Assembly: GCA_001247695.2 (NCBI GenBank)
Contig: LGRX02003783.1
Coordinates: 43,481 to 107,480 of the forward strand
Source: Cymbomonas tetramitiformis
Lineage: Eukaryota > Chlorophyta > Pyramimonadophyceae > Pyramimonadales > Pyramimonadaceae
Reading direction: 5' to 3'
Length of the DNA stretch: 64,000 bases
Shown here: piece by piece, positions 30,103 to 41,500 of the stretch
How positions within the stretch are numbered: the stretch's first letter is position 1
How the letters are laid out: each line of letters starts with the position of its first letter
Notes under the pieces: model-generated
Seen by the model: only the letters and a program-made list of their open reading frames with translations
Database searches by the model: none
What the model was told of the DNA's origin: nothing
Program-made: the position numbers and the translations under genes

Positions 30103-30778
30103 CGTAATTGGGCTACAGTTTTTAGCTTAAATACCGCTCATAAGTACGTTTGACACTATCAGAGGTTATCGCGGCTTTATACAATTCATCCCGGATCAAG
30201 TTGTGGCTTCCCGCCGATCCGCTTCGGGCTTCCGGCACGAAGCGGATCGCGGGATGCGGTACCACGCCATAACTTTGGTGTTTAAGCACACCAAGGTATG
30301 CTGAGGTGCCATACGAGATGTGTGAAGCCTTTCTTGCGTTCATTTGGGGGCAGAATGTTCAGATGACGTACGTTGACCCGAGCGTTGACCCGAGCGGAAC
30401 TCCCCGGATGTCCGCGCCTTCCATGCACCTCGGTTGATGGGAGGCGGTGGCAGCCGGTGGTCCACCTACTGATATCTATATGAAGGGTTGTGCATGCTCA
30501 ACCCCATCTCAACTCGCAAGGAAGGCTTCAAAACAGATTATTCATCAGTTTTTGCCAAAAATCGAACATTCGTTAACAGTGATGGGAATTGGGTAGGAAG
30601 CTTCTCAGCTCAAGTCCCCCCCGGCGTTTGCTAGGTGTGAGGGTTAAATACTGCCACGTCAGCTCCAAAATTGACCTTTCATTTTAATTTTCGGGGCTTA
30701 TGGGCAGAACCCGGTAAAAATAGTGTTTTTTGGGTTTTTGAAAGTCTTATAGTTTCCCCGTTGCGCCACTAGAGAATT

Positions 30779-30830
30779 GTGTCATATGTCGCCCTGTCAT
30801 CCCACTTCGGCTGGAGTACCCACATATATA
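30779..30830. repeat. Inverted repeat arm, right (pair with 17950-17990)
   Basis: Partner of the left arm. It is immediately followed by ACATATATAAAC and then the hAT-like element at 30855. Confidence 0.45.
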
Positions 30831-30846
30831 AACAACTCTGCCATAT

Positions 30847-30854
30847 GTCCAGTT
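30847..30854. repeat. 8-bp target-site duplication GTCCAGTT (left)
   Basis: Identical to 32303-32310 and abuts the CAGTG terminus. Confidence 0.85.
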
Positions 30855-32302
30855 CAGTGTCGACAACGAGTCCAAACCGTATCCGTCGGAGCCTGAGACC
30901 TTGAGGCTCCAACGGAGCCGGAGCCTGGTACCCTAGAACTCGAATGGGTACGGACTCGCACGGAGGCTAGGATTTTAAGGCTCCATCGGTGACGGGAACT
31001 AACGGAGCTTGGATTTTATGAACCCTTTAGGTTCGGTAATCATCGGATCCTGGCTTATTCAGGCTCCTACGGAGCCGGAGCCTGTGTGCCTCATGCTCCC
31101 TCGGGTTCGGGTTATTCGGGTCCTGCACACCCATAAAACCCTACGGAGACGGATGCTACACTATGGCATACACATTCGCAAAACCAAAAGAATCGGGCAA
31201 TTCAATGTTATAATATATGATAATACAACTAGTTCGAAGGCTTCTTCACATTCTAGCAAAAAACAATCGTAGTTTCATGCACTGTCACCATCCTCACTAT
31301 CAAACACACACTCTTCGTGGTCAGGCTGAGCAGCAACGTCCTCCTCAACCTACGTGATAACACCGACCGACGTGACACGAAGACGACTCAATAGGGGTAA
31401 AGAGCGTTTTGAACGGCTATTTCTTCCCGCGATGGAGGGGACGAGAACATGAGGATGCGTGAGCTAACCTGAAAGCGTAAGGCCTCGGTCTTCGCAGAGT
31501 TACGACCAGTGCCGAACTGTCGACATGTGGAATACTCTACAGCCGTGGATACAAATTCCTTAGCGCGATCCTCCGCATCCATGTCATTGAACCAATGGCC
31601 AGGAATATTTATCTTCACATTCAAATCTGCCTGCTCTTGACCTGGATATTTTTTCACGATTTCGCACGGCAGCGACAATTGAATTGAGGCTGTCTTTTTG
31701 TTGGCCGTCATTTTCGATAGTCCCTAGGAAAGGATAGGCGTGTCTACTTGTGCGCTTGTCACAATTAAGAATTATGGAGTTCTTACTAGCGAACAAACCA
31801 ATCTTTATCCCAAGGGAATGGTTCATACATATGATATTTTATATATTTAATATCAGATACTCTATGCTCCTTGCTGGACACGCACACACGAGACACGACC
31901 CGCATAGATTCCGTGTGTCACAGTATTTTCCCCTTTCGAACACGCACATCACGCCACGCAAGACGCCAACGCCATCAGCCAAGTCCCATTTGACGCCCGA
32001 TCCGACGGGGGCGGCTCTGGGAGATCTTAGGACCCGATGGGGACGGGCACGCCCGGAGCCTGCGATCGTCGTGATCCATCGGATACGGAGCCTGGAAATA
32101 TCCGGCTCCGACGGGCACGGTATTCGTCGGATCCTGAGATCTTTGGAATCCGTCGGAGACGGAGCCTAGACTTCACGAGCTCCGATGGAGACGGTTCCCC
32201 ATCGGATCCTGATGAAATTCGGACCCGTCGGAGACGGAGGCTGGGAAAGTTGACGACCCGGCTACGGGTCCCGGGTTGAGCCCGTACCCGTTGTCGACAC
32301 TG
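30855..32302. mobile_element. hAT-like non-autonomous transposon with subterminal repeats
   Basis: 1,448 bp bounded by inverted CAGTGTCGACAACG termini and an 8-bp duplication GTCCAGTT, the hAT superfamily signature. Both ends carry clusters of degenerate CGTCGGAGACGGAGCCTGG / TCGGATCCTG motifs (30880-31130 and 31980-32270), like the subterminal transposase-binding repeats of hAT elements. No transposase. A small two-exon gene lies in the middle on the minus strand. Confidence 0.85.
31275..31711 (-). CDS. Small two-exon gene carried by the hAT-like element
   Basis: Exon 1 is 31711-31469 (ATG, 81 codons) and exon 2 is 31349-31275 (24 codons plus TGA), with a 119-bp GT-AG intron (TTTCAG|GTTAGC ... 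CACGTAG|GTTGAG) in phase 0. The protein, about 105 residues, opens MTANKKTASIQLSLP, has a mixed central region (GHWFNDMDAEDRAKEFV) and an acidic tail (HEECVFDSEDGDSA). I do not recognise the family. It could be captured host sequence or an accessory gene. The splice model is inferred from consensus sites and frame. Confidence 0.5.
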
Positions 32303-32310
32303 GTCCAGTT
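32303..32310. repeat. 8-bp target-site duplication GTCCAGTT (right)
   Basis: Matches 30847-30854. Confidence 0.85.
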
Positions 32311-33019
32311 GTCCACTGTTAATCGGAATTGCTATGCTAACTATAGATCGCTTGCACATACAAGGTCCTACCGTGATTTGCACTGATAGCGTTATTGTAA
32401 TCCGCCCGATGTGACGTATACCTGTGTATGTGCATGCAAGCAAGTTTCGGATGGTTGTGGCTTGTGGTAAGCAAGAGCAGCATTACTTGTTCATGATCAT
32501 GTCAAACAGTGAATTCTGTGGATGATTTTTTCGTATATTTCCAAGGATATATAAGTAATTCTTGGTTTGTGAGTAAATAATTTTTGTTGTAGTAAAATTA
32601 GGAACCTTACATTTTATACCTCAATCAGCAGCAAAGCTCGAACCCCAACGGGCAAAGATGACGGAAGCTCGATCTGACGGACGTCGCGGACGAGGACGTC
32701 ACAGCATCACAGCGATAGCACCTGCACCAACATTAGCGTCCATCGCCATCGCTCGCGCCAACGCTGTCGCCCGCGTCATCGCATGTCGAACAACCTGGAG
32801 CAAGTGATAATCGCGCATGCGCTCGCTGTTCGTAATAAAACAAGGAATGATGAGATGGGGCACTCCTTGAACGTAAAACTGAACGCGCGCTCGTTATGTG
32901 AATCAACGAGTCCGTGCGGCGGAAGCGCTTCCGCGCTTGGCAAATACCGTATTCCGTTGCGCAGCCATTGTCAAACGTATCGCTGGTCACGATCGCGGAG
33001 ATGAACAAACGTTCAAGTT
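32311..33019. other. Non-coding region after hAT-like element
   Basis: No gene recognised apart from dispersed repeat copy B. CpG-rich from about 32630. Confidence 0.35.
32615..32690 (+). repeat. Dispersed repeat copy B (pair with 17088-17160)
   Basis: Direct-orientation partner of the copy at 17088-17160; see that entry. The frame from its ATG continues for about 49 codons here, against about 31 codons in copy A. Confidence 0.5.
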
Positions 33020-33247
33020 TCATTCGCGAGTGGGAAATACGTCAGGGAGGGGGGCTGCAACCGCTGTTATTGTGACTGCATGCTGCTGCTGTATGTGTTG
33101 TTGTTGCAGCTGTTGGTGTAACTGTTGGGGTCCACACAACTGTTGTTGTTGCGATTGTTGATGCTGCGAGTACGGCTGATGCTGTAAGTACGGCTGATGC
33201 TGCAGCTGCTGGGGGTTAGGTGAGAAGGTGGTGTATGGATAGGAAGG
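33020..33247 (-). CDS. Glutamine/histidine-rich open frame, possible terminal exon
   Basis: 75-codon open frame (no ATG at its start, TGA at 33020) rich in Gln and His: PQQLQHQPYLQHQPYSQHQQ, then GPQQLHQQLQQQHIQQQHA and a non-repetitive end PLPDVFPTRE. The CAG/CAA mix and unique C-terminus favour a real exon over a microsatellite, but no start or neighbouring exon was found. Such tracts occur in transcriptional regulators. Confidence 0.3.
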   Translation of the reverse strand, partial: PSYPYTTFSPNPQQLQHQPYLQHQPYSQHQQSQQQQLCGPQQLHQQLQQQHIQQQHAVTITAVAAPLPDVFPTRE

Positions 33248-34608
33248 TTATGGTGGGGGAAAGATTTGTTGTTCCTCCCCAGTGGTCGCTCGGTACGGGT
33301 TTGGGGCTTGCCGAGACATGTTGCTGAAGTGGTGAAAAAGTGTTTTTTGGGGCACTTTGAGGTGGAATATGGACCGGTAGGGGTTCTGTCGAGGCTGTGG
33401 GAAGTTTCTGAGGGTTCCTATGGTGCCCTAGGGGCAGGCTTTTGGTGGTGAAACCTGCTGGTCTAGGGTTTAGGTGTTGCTGGAAAGTGGCAAAAGGGGC
33501 TAAAAAGTGCTGTTTTTGGTTGTTTTTGCTACTTTTAAGGCCCTAGGACCACTTGTATGGCTGCAGTGAGGTCATGATATACCCGGATATCGAAGTATAC
33601 TGTCCAAAACAGGTCGGATATGACCTCCCGGAGAGTTTCAACTTTACATCAACTCAGGCATGCTTGGGTCCAAAAGCCAGTTTGAGCCCCCGGTGTTAAG
33701 GAAGTGAAATCTGATGTTTTGAAGATATTTCCGAGAGAAGACGGTAGTTGTATACGGGAAAAAAATGCACTTACGGAGGTGAAAATTGCGCACATGTAGC
33801 CGGAAGTACAGCCCTCCCCCTGTAGTACAACGGAAGTACTTTAAAGACCGTGGGCGAATTGCGCAGGGGCGAATTCGCAGCACACTGATACCAATTGTGC
33901 CGGGGCACTAGACTAATATACTCAGAAGTTGTTTTTGTTTGAACATGTAAAGGTACAATATTCTTTTTGCATTATATCACTGGAACAGGGCCAGATTAAT
34001 TAGGTGCTAACGTTCGTTACGATCTGAGTTCTGCAGACCGTACACTTCTCCAAGAGCTCTCTTATTCACTCGTAACCCGGGCAACCCAGTTAGCAGATCT
34101 GGCTGCCCGATGTCATCCTACGATATACAGTACGATTTCCGATCCGAATACTTTTCAATTTCGGTTGCATTTCTGATCTGATCCAACGTCTTCAACCCTG
34201 ACGTCCTATCGACAGGTTGTCCCGACGACTGTTATACAGTACTGTCATACTACTGTGCTGTCATCTAATCATACTGCCGACTCCCAGATATCTGACACTC
34301 GGTTTGATCGTCTTTTCAATCTCGATGTGAATCCAATCGTATCCCGGTGATCTGACTCAATGCCACGGTGACTGGCATACAGTACTGTCATACCCCGGAT
34401 GCCTGGTACTCATTCTTCTCATATTCTCAAGCCCAGTTTCACTGTCACCGTGTATCCCTGTAATTCTCTCGCGATGACTCAGTTCTGTCAATCACGCAGT
34501 GAATCCTGGCACAAAGATGTTCCCCATCATCGCAGAACGAGTGGACATCTTGAGAGCAATCCATGCATATATGAGAGCTTGTGCATAATACAATCCGACT
34601 TTTGTATG
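33248..34608. other. Non-coding region
   Basis: No gene recognised. It contains several ATACAGTACTGTCAT-type short palindromes (near 34230 and 34378). Confidence 0.35.
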
Positions 34609-34750
34609 TACTAGCTCTAGTAATAGCTAGTACTAGCTATGTGGCTAGTACTAGCCACATGGCCACTGTGGCTATGTAGTACTAGCCACTGGCTAGTGGC
34701 TAGTACTACATAGCCACTAGCCATGTAGTACAAAGCTACATGGCTATAGC
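34609..34750. repeat. Dense CTAGTAC/TAGCCAC palindrome cluster
   Basis: About 140 bp composed almost only of GCTAGTACTAGC, TAGCCACATGGC, TATGTAGTACTAGC and their complements, so the segment folds into nested hairpins. No coding potential. Confidence 0.75.
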
Positions 34751-35083
34751 ATTGAAAAGCCATGCACTGGCAACTGCAGCATACATCGTTAACGGTACCG
34801 ATATGCCTCTTTCATGTTTACATCAATGGACAGCTCCATCTGGAATGTGCGAATGCCGAATTATTGGGATATGGCTATCCCTCGAGACAAAAATAGTATG
34901 TTCTGTTCAGAAGCACCTGCTGGATACAACTATCACTTGTAAGTAAAGAGGTTCTAGTGTCACAATACCATCATCACAACATTGCCATGCAAGAATGATG
35001 GTGATCAAATTGATCTTACTCCTCATCGCATGATTTCACCAGTGACAGGGCACCATCTCCGCAGAGATTGCCTACAGGCGAGT

Positions 35084-35365
35084 TTAGAGAACATTGCTCA
35101 TGTCATCACGTGCTTCTGGATCATCTGTATACTCGGAGGTATATTCTGAGTAATACGCGCTTTGGGGTCTACTGTCATAATCAGTGTCGGTCCTCTCATC
35201 CTCATAATCTGTCTGATCGTCTGCCAAGTTGTCATAATCTGGTGGAAGATAGAGTCCACGATGCTCCACATCTGTCGATCCCGCTTCGGGATTGAAGCTC
35301 ACAGGATGTATTTGCCCAATAGTCTTCACCATTTGAATTTTTTGCATCAAGTTTGGTCCCTGCAT
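35084..35365 (-). CDS. Hypothetical acidic protein C-terminus
   Basis: A 93-codon frame ending in TAA/TAG-type stop near 35084, rich in Asp, Tyr and Glu (DQTDYEDERTDTDYDSRPQ, YYSEYTSEYTDDPEARDD). An upstream overlapping frame (to 35477) reads MNRAAEVAFGCGITGATKF and could be an earlier exon joined at the ATGCAG acceptor at about 35360. No family recognised; the biased but non-repetitive composition is the only sign of coding. Confidence 0.3.
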   Translation of the reverse strand: MQGPNLMQKIQMVKTIGQIHPVSFNPEAGSTDVEHRGLYLPPDYDNLADDQTDYEDERTDTDYDSRPQSAYYSEYTSEYTDDPEARDDMSNVL

Positions 35366-35477
35366 ACAGAACGTTATCTTTCCCTAAGGTGGTTATCGGG
35401 CCTCCTTCTCGGAATATTTCAAACTTCGTGGCGCCAGTGATCCCACACCCAAAAGCAACCTCGGCTGCTCGATTCAA

Positions 35478-38400
35478 TGCGAGCGAGGCTTGTTAATATG
35501 CATATGGCCTCATTTGATGGCAGGAAACATCATTCCCAGCCCTTTTTAACTCTCCAGGTGGCTCGACCATCATAGACACCCTGCTGAGCCCTTCTTACAA
35601 AGAAACGCCCGATTGGGACCACAACAACATGGTGCTTTCTGTGGCTTGATGCGACATTTTCAAGCCTAAGATCAGGGTTTACACATGACCACTATGACCT
35701 GTCTTGTCTTACAGCTCAGGTTATGCAAATCTATATTTACTTCGCATCCCCAAGGCTCTGTGGTTGTCCGATGGCAACAGGGCGCAGCAGCATACCAGCA
35801 CACTGTTCACATGTTTCCGCATGCTATCCAGAATGCCAACCACCTCTTTGACTGTGGTCTCCACACTTTTAACGCGATGCTCAACCTGTGCCACCCAGTA
35901 ATCAACCACATCTTCTCAAGCACATTTGCAGCTCGGATTGCAGACACTCAAGGACAGCCACTGGGAACATGGCACGGGTGCCAAGGTGCCAAGTAGAAGC
36001 GTTGGCGGAAAAAAGAGGGAAATCTGCACGAAGTGGATGTCCTGGGAGAGCAAGGACTTCAAAGAGAAGTGCAAGCAGTACAGGGAGTACACGATAAGGG
36101 ATGCAAGTGACCAGAGAGAGAGAGAGAGGAACATGGAAGACGCAGGTGCCCACAGAGGCGAGAGGTGCATCCGGAAGCGAGAGGTGCACATTGAGGCAGA
36201 CACATGGACGCTATTGTTGCACGTGGAGGCCAAACAGGTGCACGCGGAGGCCAAACCAACACATGGAGGAGACTGGAGCTTGAGCTCAAGACGATGGGAT
36301 GAACTATTGGAATCTGCAGTGCCTGCTGATCAGTTTGGTGTAAAGCATGACTGTCTAGGCCTTGTACAGCAGTCAGGATGCTCAAACCCTGAAGAAATCC
36401 TAAGAAACCTTTAGATCTAGATCTGTAGATCTGCTGAACTAATCGTGGCCGTTGGATCATATGATGACCATCGGCAAGACACAGTGCGTAATAGCTCGCG
36501 GCCCATCTTCTGAAAGTGGGCTGGATAGTTCATCGGCCCACCTTAGACGTGTCACTGCGGTCGGTTTGAACAAGACAGTGACACGTAGGACTCAAGTTCG
36601 TTAACTTTCACTTAACTCGCCCAATCAATAATGATTGGGCGCTAGAGTTCGCGGCGTTTCAAGCTGCGAACTGCTACATCTTTTGTGAATGAAAGTTTAC
36701 GCTCACTTTTGCCAAATACCCACCGCTGAATTCCAACATGAACAGGTCTAACAACTTTTGTACTATTCCTGACCCTTGGGGAAACAAGGAGATAAATGCA
36801 GCACAGCAACCACTGCACCTCAATGATTTTTTTTCTTTTCATTTCGTTCATTTGATGATGATAGCATGGGAATTTTCACGAGTTTTCCCTTTATCTCACC
36901 CTCGTTGCTTTGATATTGGGGCCAGTATGCCATTGCAAATCCAAATTATTCAAGTCTGGAGGTACGCTGGAAATTGAAACCAGGGGGTCTCCGGCTGCAC
37001 TGGCAGCTTCAAGGATAGTGAAAACACATGAAGCCACCTGAGCACAGAGAGCGCAGCTCGCAGTCCTTTCAGCTGAACAGCTCTTGACTTGCAACCTAAT
37101 CGCGGCAGCAGAGGCAGATGAACATTCGGCATTTGTGCGTAGGCCTCCAGCAAAAAGAGGCTGAGCAAATGAAATGAAATTACGTTTGAAAGACGCGACG
37201 CTCAGGATGGCCCAGGAACCACCGCACATCAAGTTCCAAGCACAAAGATAAGTCGCAAGAGACAGAGGGCACCGAAGAAGGCTAAACTGCTGGCGGCTAG
37301 CGACAGCAAGCCTGGAAACTCCGCCAAAGACTAGTGCCTCCTTCCTCTGACCAAAAGACTTGATTTCACGGGTCTTGCATGGGTACACCTTGGCAGCTCT
37401 ACAGACACTTTAATGGGACAGCATACTGCTGGTACCCTTTCAGGAGAGAAGTGGGAAAAACCCACGCCCGCAAATATTTCTTCCACTCGACACAGGACTC
37501 ATAGGCGGAAACAGGCCAAGAGGGCATTATGAGCACGAGTTCTGGAAAACGCAGGTGGCAGGAACGGCAAATGCCGCACACCTGCTGACACATGACTTTC
37601 ATTCCGACGGTGGTGCAGGGGCAGAACAGGGAGCATCCACAGGCTACCAGGGGTCCTCATCGCCCATGGGTTAAGTGGAGAAAGAAAGGTTATCACTCTA
37701 GGGTTCGGATTTATGTGTTCACCGGTTAAGAAACCACCATAGACATGGAGCTCAATGCATTTCATTCCTACAGCTTTCTCAAAATGACTGCCACGGATGT
37801 GTGACATCCTCCCCTGGGGTAAGAGACAGCTTGCATCTAGCGGCCACACCGCAATCAGAAATCACTTTTTCCCTGACGGATTTTTTTCAGTTGGGATCTG
37901 ACAGCATGCGGAGTAGGCTCCTTGATACTTCAGTAGTGGACCACGGTTGAATCTAAACTCTGTTATGGGCCCTCTGGCAGTCTCTATTGAGCTCTGAGAC
38001 TCCCTTGGCAATACAAAAGCGACACTTGTTTGCTAACTTCAGAAAGCAAGCGACAGGGTCACAGCAAGTATCTCAGCAGTTTTATGTCAGCATCGGTGAC
38101 AGAATAGCAACAACTAAATCCTAGTGCACTAGCGCAAACTTGCAAACGCATGCCAGACCGTCCTGAGAAAGCAGTCACCAACTAGCAACCTGACATCGAT
38201 TCGTAAGGAGCCCTACTCATTACCTGCTGACCTGTAGGCTCGGAAGCACTTCCAAATAGTATCACACACCAATGATGTGGGGTCTGTTTTTCTCGTCTTT
38301 TTGGGTAAACAAGCAAACACTTCGGCGGTAAAGAAATTGGGAGTTGAGCTGGAGACCATGGGGCGAATAAGCCCTCAACTTTTTCCTGAACTTGACGCCT

Positions 38401-38571
38401 CAAGATGAACAAGCAAACTACTTCGACAGGAAAAAGACTGGGACTGAGCTTGAAACATCGGAGGGAACAAGCAAACAAGTTCAACGGGAAAAGGATCTGG
38501 AAAACGCGTTTGCTTCTCAGGAGCCGAACATTCAGCTTGGTCTGCCTCTCAATATGCTTGGCCTAGATCGC
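35478..38571. other. Mostly non-coding region upstream of the channel gene 3' end
   Basis: Several frames of 100-165 codons occur on both strands, none with recognisable motifs. Includes an (AG)n run at about 36112-36130 and the hairpins at 36547-36641. Confidence 0.35.
36547..36641. repeat. Two adjacent perfect hairpins
   Basis: ACGTGTCACTG (36547-36557) pairs with CAGTGACACGT (36576-36586), and CGCCCAATCA (36618-36627) pairs with TGATTGGGCG (36632-36641). They could be a MITE core or regulatory stems. Confidence 0.55.
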
Positions 38572-41500
38572 CTACAGGCAGTCTGTGGGATGGGCCAGCA
38601 GGAATCTAACCAATGCAGTGCGCTCATGAGCCTCGATGGCGACAGCCTCTGCCACAGCGTACGCTTCCACAGTCTGAGTGAGGCGGAGCTCCGTAGCCTT
38701 GAGCTTCTCCTCCGTCGAGACCAGCTTAATGATTTTGTTATCCAGTTCACGCTTGGTGCCCAGCAGCAGGTTCTCCGTCGTCTGCAGCCGTTGCCGCATC
38801 TCTACGAACCGCTTCGACAGCTCATCTCTCGACAGCTCATTATCCTTGTTTGCTGAGCATACCCGCACTTTTCCCATCACTCAGCCCTTTCGATCGCACC
38901 GAAGACATCAATGTATGCAAGGCAGCTGTCCCGGTCCCGCAGGCAACTAGCCTTTATGGTGAGTCCCCTTTAGATTAAGGGATGGACTCACGGTATACGA
39001 TCTTTGAAGCGATGCAGCACCTTTTACAGACGCTCTTTCCAACTGGACTTCGTTTCCCTAGCCTCACAGTTGTCGGAACAAACACAACCAGACCATGAGC
39101 TACATCGACGGAAGTCCAGCCAGAGCTATATATCGAGCCTCACCGCTATCCTCAAAGAGCAGTTCCTAGCAATGCGGTCCGGCACAGAACAGGCACGAAA
39201 AACGTTTGCACGGCCATGATCACCTCGCAGGTAGTAGTTACGTTGGTGCCAATATACTACTGACAGGTGAACGTTTGAAAAACTACAGCAGAACTCAACG
39301 TAGTCCCAGGGGGAAGTGGGAAGTACAAGCACACACCTTCCTCCTCCTCCTCCTCCTCGTCATCCAAATAATTTCTGCCCGGACCGAAAGATACACCTGT
39401 AGGCTGCTGCTCTAAGCTCATCTCGCCACTGAACGCTGACTGGAGCCCTGCTGCATCTTTGCTCGCTTCCGGCACCGTCGCTGCGAGGCTTGGCTCGGTC
39501 CGAGGCTGCGACGTTTGGATAGACGTGGAGCCCTCAGAATCCTCCTTGGTTATCCCAGAGGCAGCTGAGGACTCCTTAGAAAAAAGGGAGATTCCTGAAG
39601 CCTTCCCGGCAAGCACAGGTGAAGGTGACTTCCGCATGTAGCTGTCGGGATAGGCAACCGGTGGGTAGTAGCCATAATATTTAAGCTGCTCCTCCATGTA
39701 TTCGGGAAGGGTGTTCATCACGCCAAGTGTGGTGGCTGTGTCTCGAATGAGACGTGTGAGCATTCCAAGCATTACGTCGTGCCCACGCTCCCTCGATCGC
39801 ATCAAGTCCACGTACTCTGCCCGAAGCTTACGCTGACCCGAGATGAGAACACGGTTCCACGATTCCAGCTCTTCAATACTCTTGAGCGTCTGTAATTAAC
39901 AAGGGATTACGAACAAGATTCAGAAAAAAATGTTTTTTGCGATCGTAGTCAAGAAAAACTGGCTTTAAGCAATGGCAAAGTTCACCTCATGATGCAAAGG
40001 GAATGCTTCGCGTTAGATACACCTAATCTCATTTGTATTGCGTTGTACCAGCTGCGGAAACCAACCTTTTTAAATGTGCTCTCGAACTCGAACTCGGTCT
40101 CGCCTCGCTGTATCATCTTTCTCAACTTGATTCTGTAGAGGAATAGCTTGCAGCTACTGACGATGATGTCCCCCGCAACATTCGTGAGCCTCAACTTGAA
40201 TTTAGAGCTGATCTTCATGTCCACTACCCTCTGCTCCGAAGGCGAACACTTCAAGTACTCCGTGATAACCGCAATCTGTCCAACAGACACCGACGTTTCA
40301 GATGCTTGGCCCTGTGATATCTTGTTATTTCACTTTGTGTCTTACCGTTCGTTTACCTGGGTCGCGGAAAGGTCAAGGCAACGGCCTCAGCTTTTACCTC
40401 ACTCTTGACCAACAGACAACAGATAGTGCCATGTCGCGGCAGATCTTGCAAGCACCGGCGAATTAAAGGCGTAGCAAATTTGTGAAAGTCGCGGTGTTTT
40501 TGTGCCATTTCCGTAAGTGCGCGAAGTTTCAGGAGGTCCGCTTCCGTCCAGTACAGAGACAAGGAGAAGACTCAACAAAAAGAATATCGTATCGATCGAC
40601 ATCGACTTACTCATAACTAGGCTAAGCATAGGCATACCAGATGGAAATGCAAGCGCGTTTTCAGGGTATGCGCACCATAACTGCGATAGTAATATTCCCA
40701 ACAATAAAGGACAAGGTACAAAATAGACGACCAGGATGTGTTGTCGGATATGCATCGCCGTATCCAACCGTGCTCAGAGTAGTAACCACGAGCCATAAGG
40801 TCTCCCAGAAATTGTTGTGGAAGTTATTTTCCGTACCTGACAGACCGCACAAGCCGGGGAGCAGGAAATGACTGACAGCCATCTCTCGCAACATACGGAT
40901 ATTCGGAAAGCTGGCTGCCAGTGTGCTTGGTATTCGGCAGATGATTTCTTCCGTGGCTCGCCAGTAGAAGGAGAGTCATGCGTGAAGTGGCTCATCACAA
41001 CGCCACCACAGGATTCATGCTGGGACTCAGGGGTTCACAGACGGGTTCACAGAGTTAGTTCCAGTGGGTAGGGTTATCCTGCTCGGGCGAAAGGTTTAGA
41101 AGGAGAGTGGCGGAGTGCGGGGAAAGGCAGTTCTCACCCCAACCGGTTGGACCAGGAATCTCCGAGATGCGAACCAGGTACCTGGCACACAGCGGTAATC
41201 CACGGCTTTAAATTTATTTGGCAAGGCAAGTGGAGTGCGACGCGTTAGCAAAAAGCCTTGTCTCCCCCGGGTCTTCACCCAACGTATTTTTTATTTCGGA
41301 CAAGTCGCGCTGCGCCTCCAGCTCTGTTGAAATTTGCTCACAACAACGAGTGTGGTGTACCTAGAGAACCGGGTGCAAGTGGCAATAACCAAGCAAACGT
41401 GAAACTTGCTTCCCAACAGATATCCGCCTGCACAGACGGATGATTCCGAGGGTCCCCTGCTGTAATCTGAGGATGAGGCAAGTGGGTGGGCGGGTCTATC

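Larger units (their letters stand above)
30103..30854. other. Region between gypsy and hAT-like element
   Basis: Contains a minus-strand frame of 73 codons (30122-30343) with plausible residue usage but no family I recognise, and a hairpin-like GATCCGCTTCGGG / CGAAGCGGATC at about 30217-30249. It may belong to the older element whose arms are at 17950 and 30779. Confidence 0.35.
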
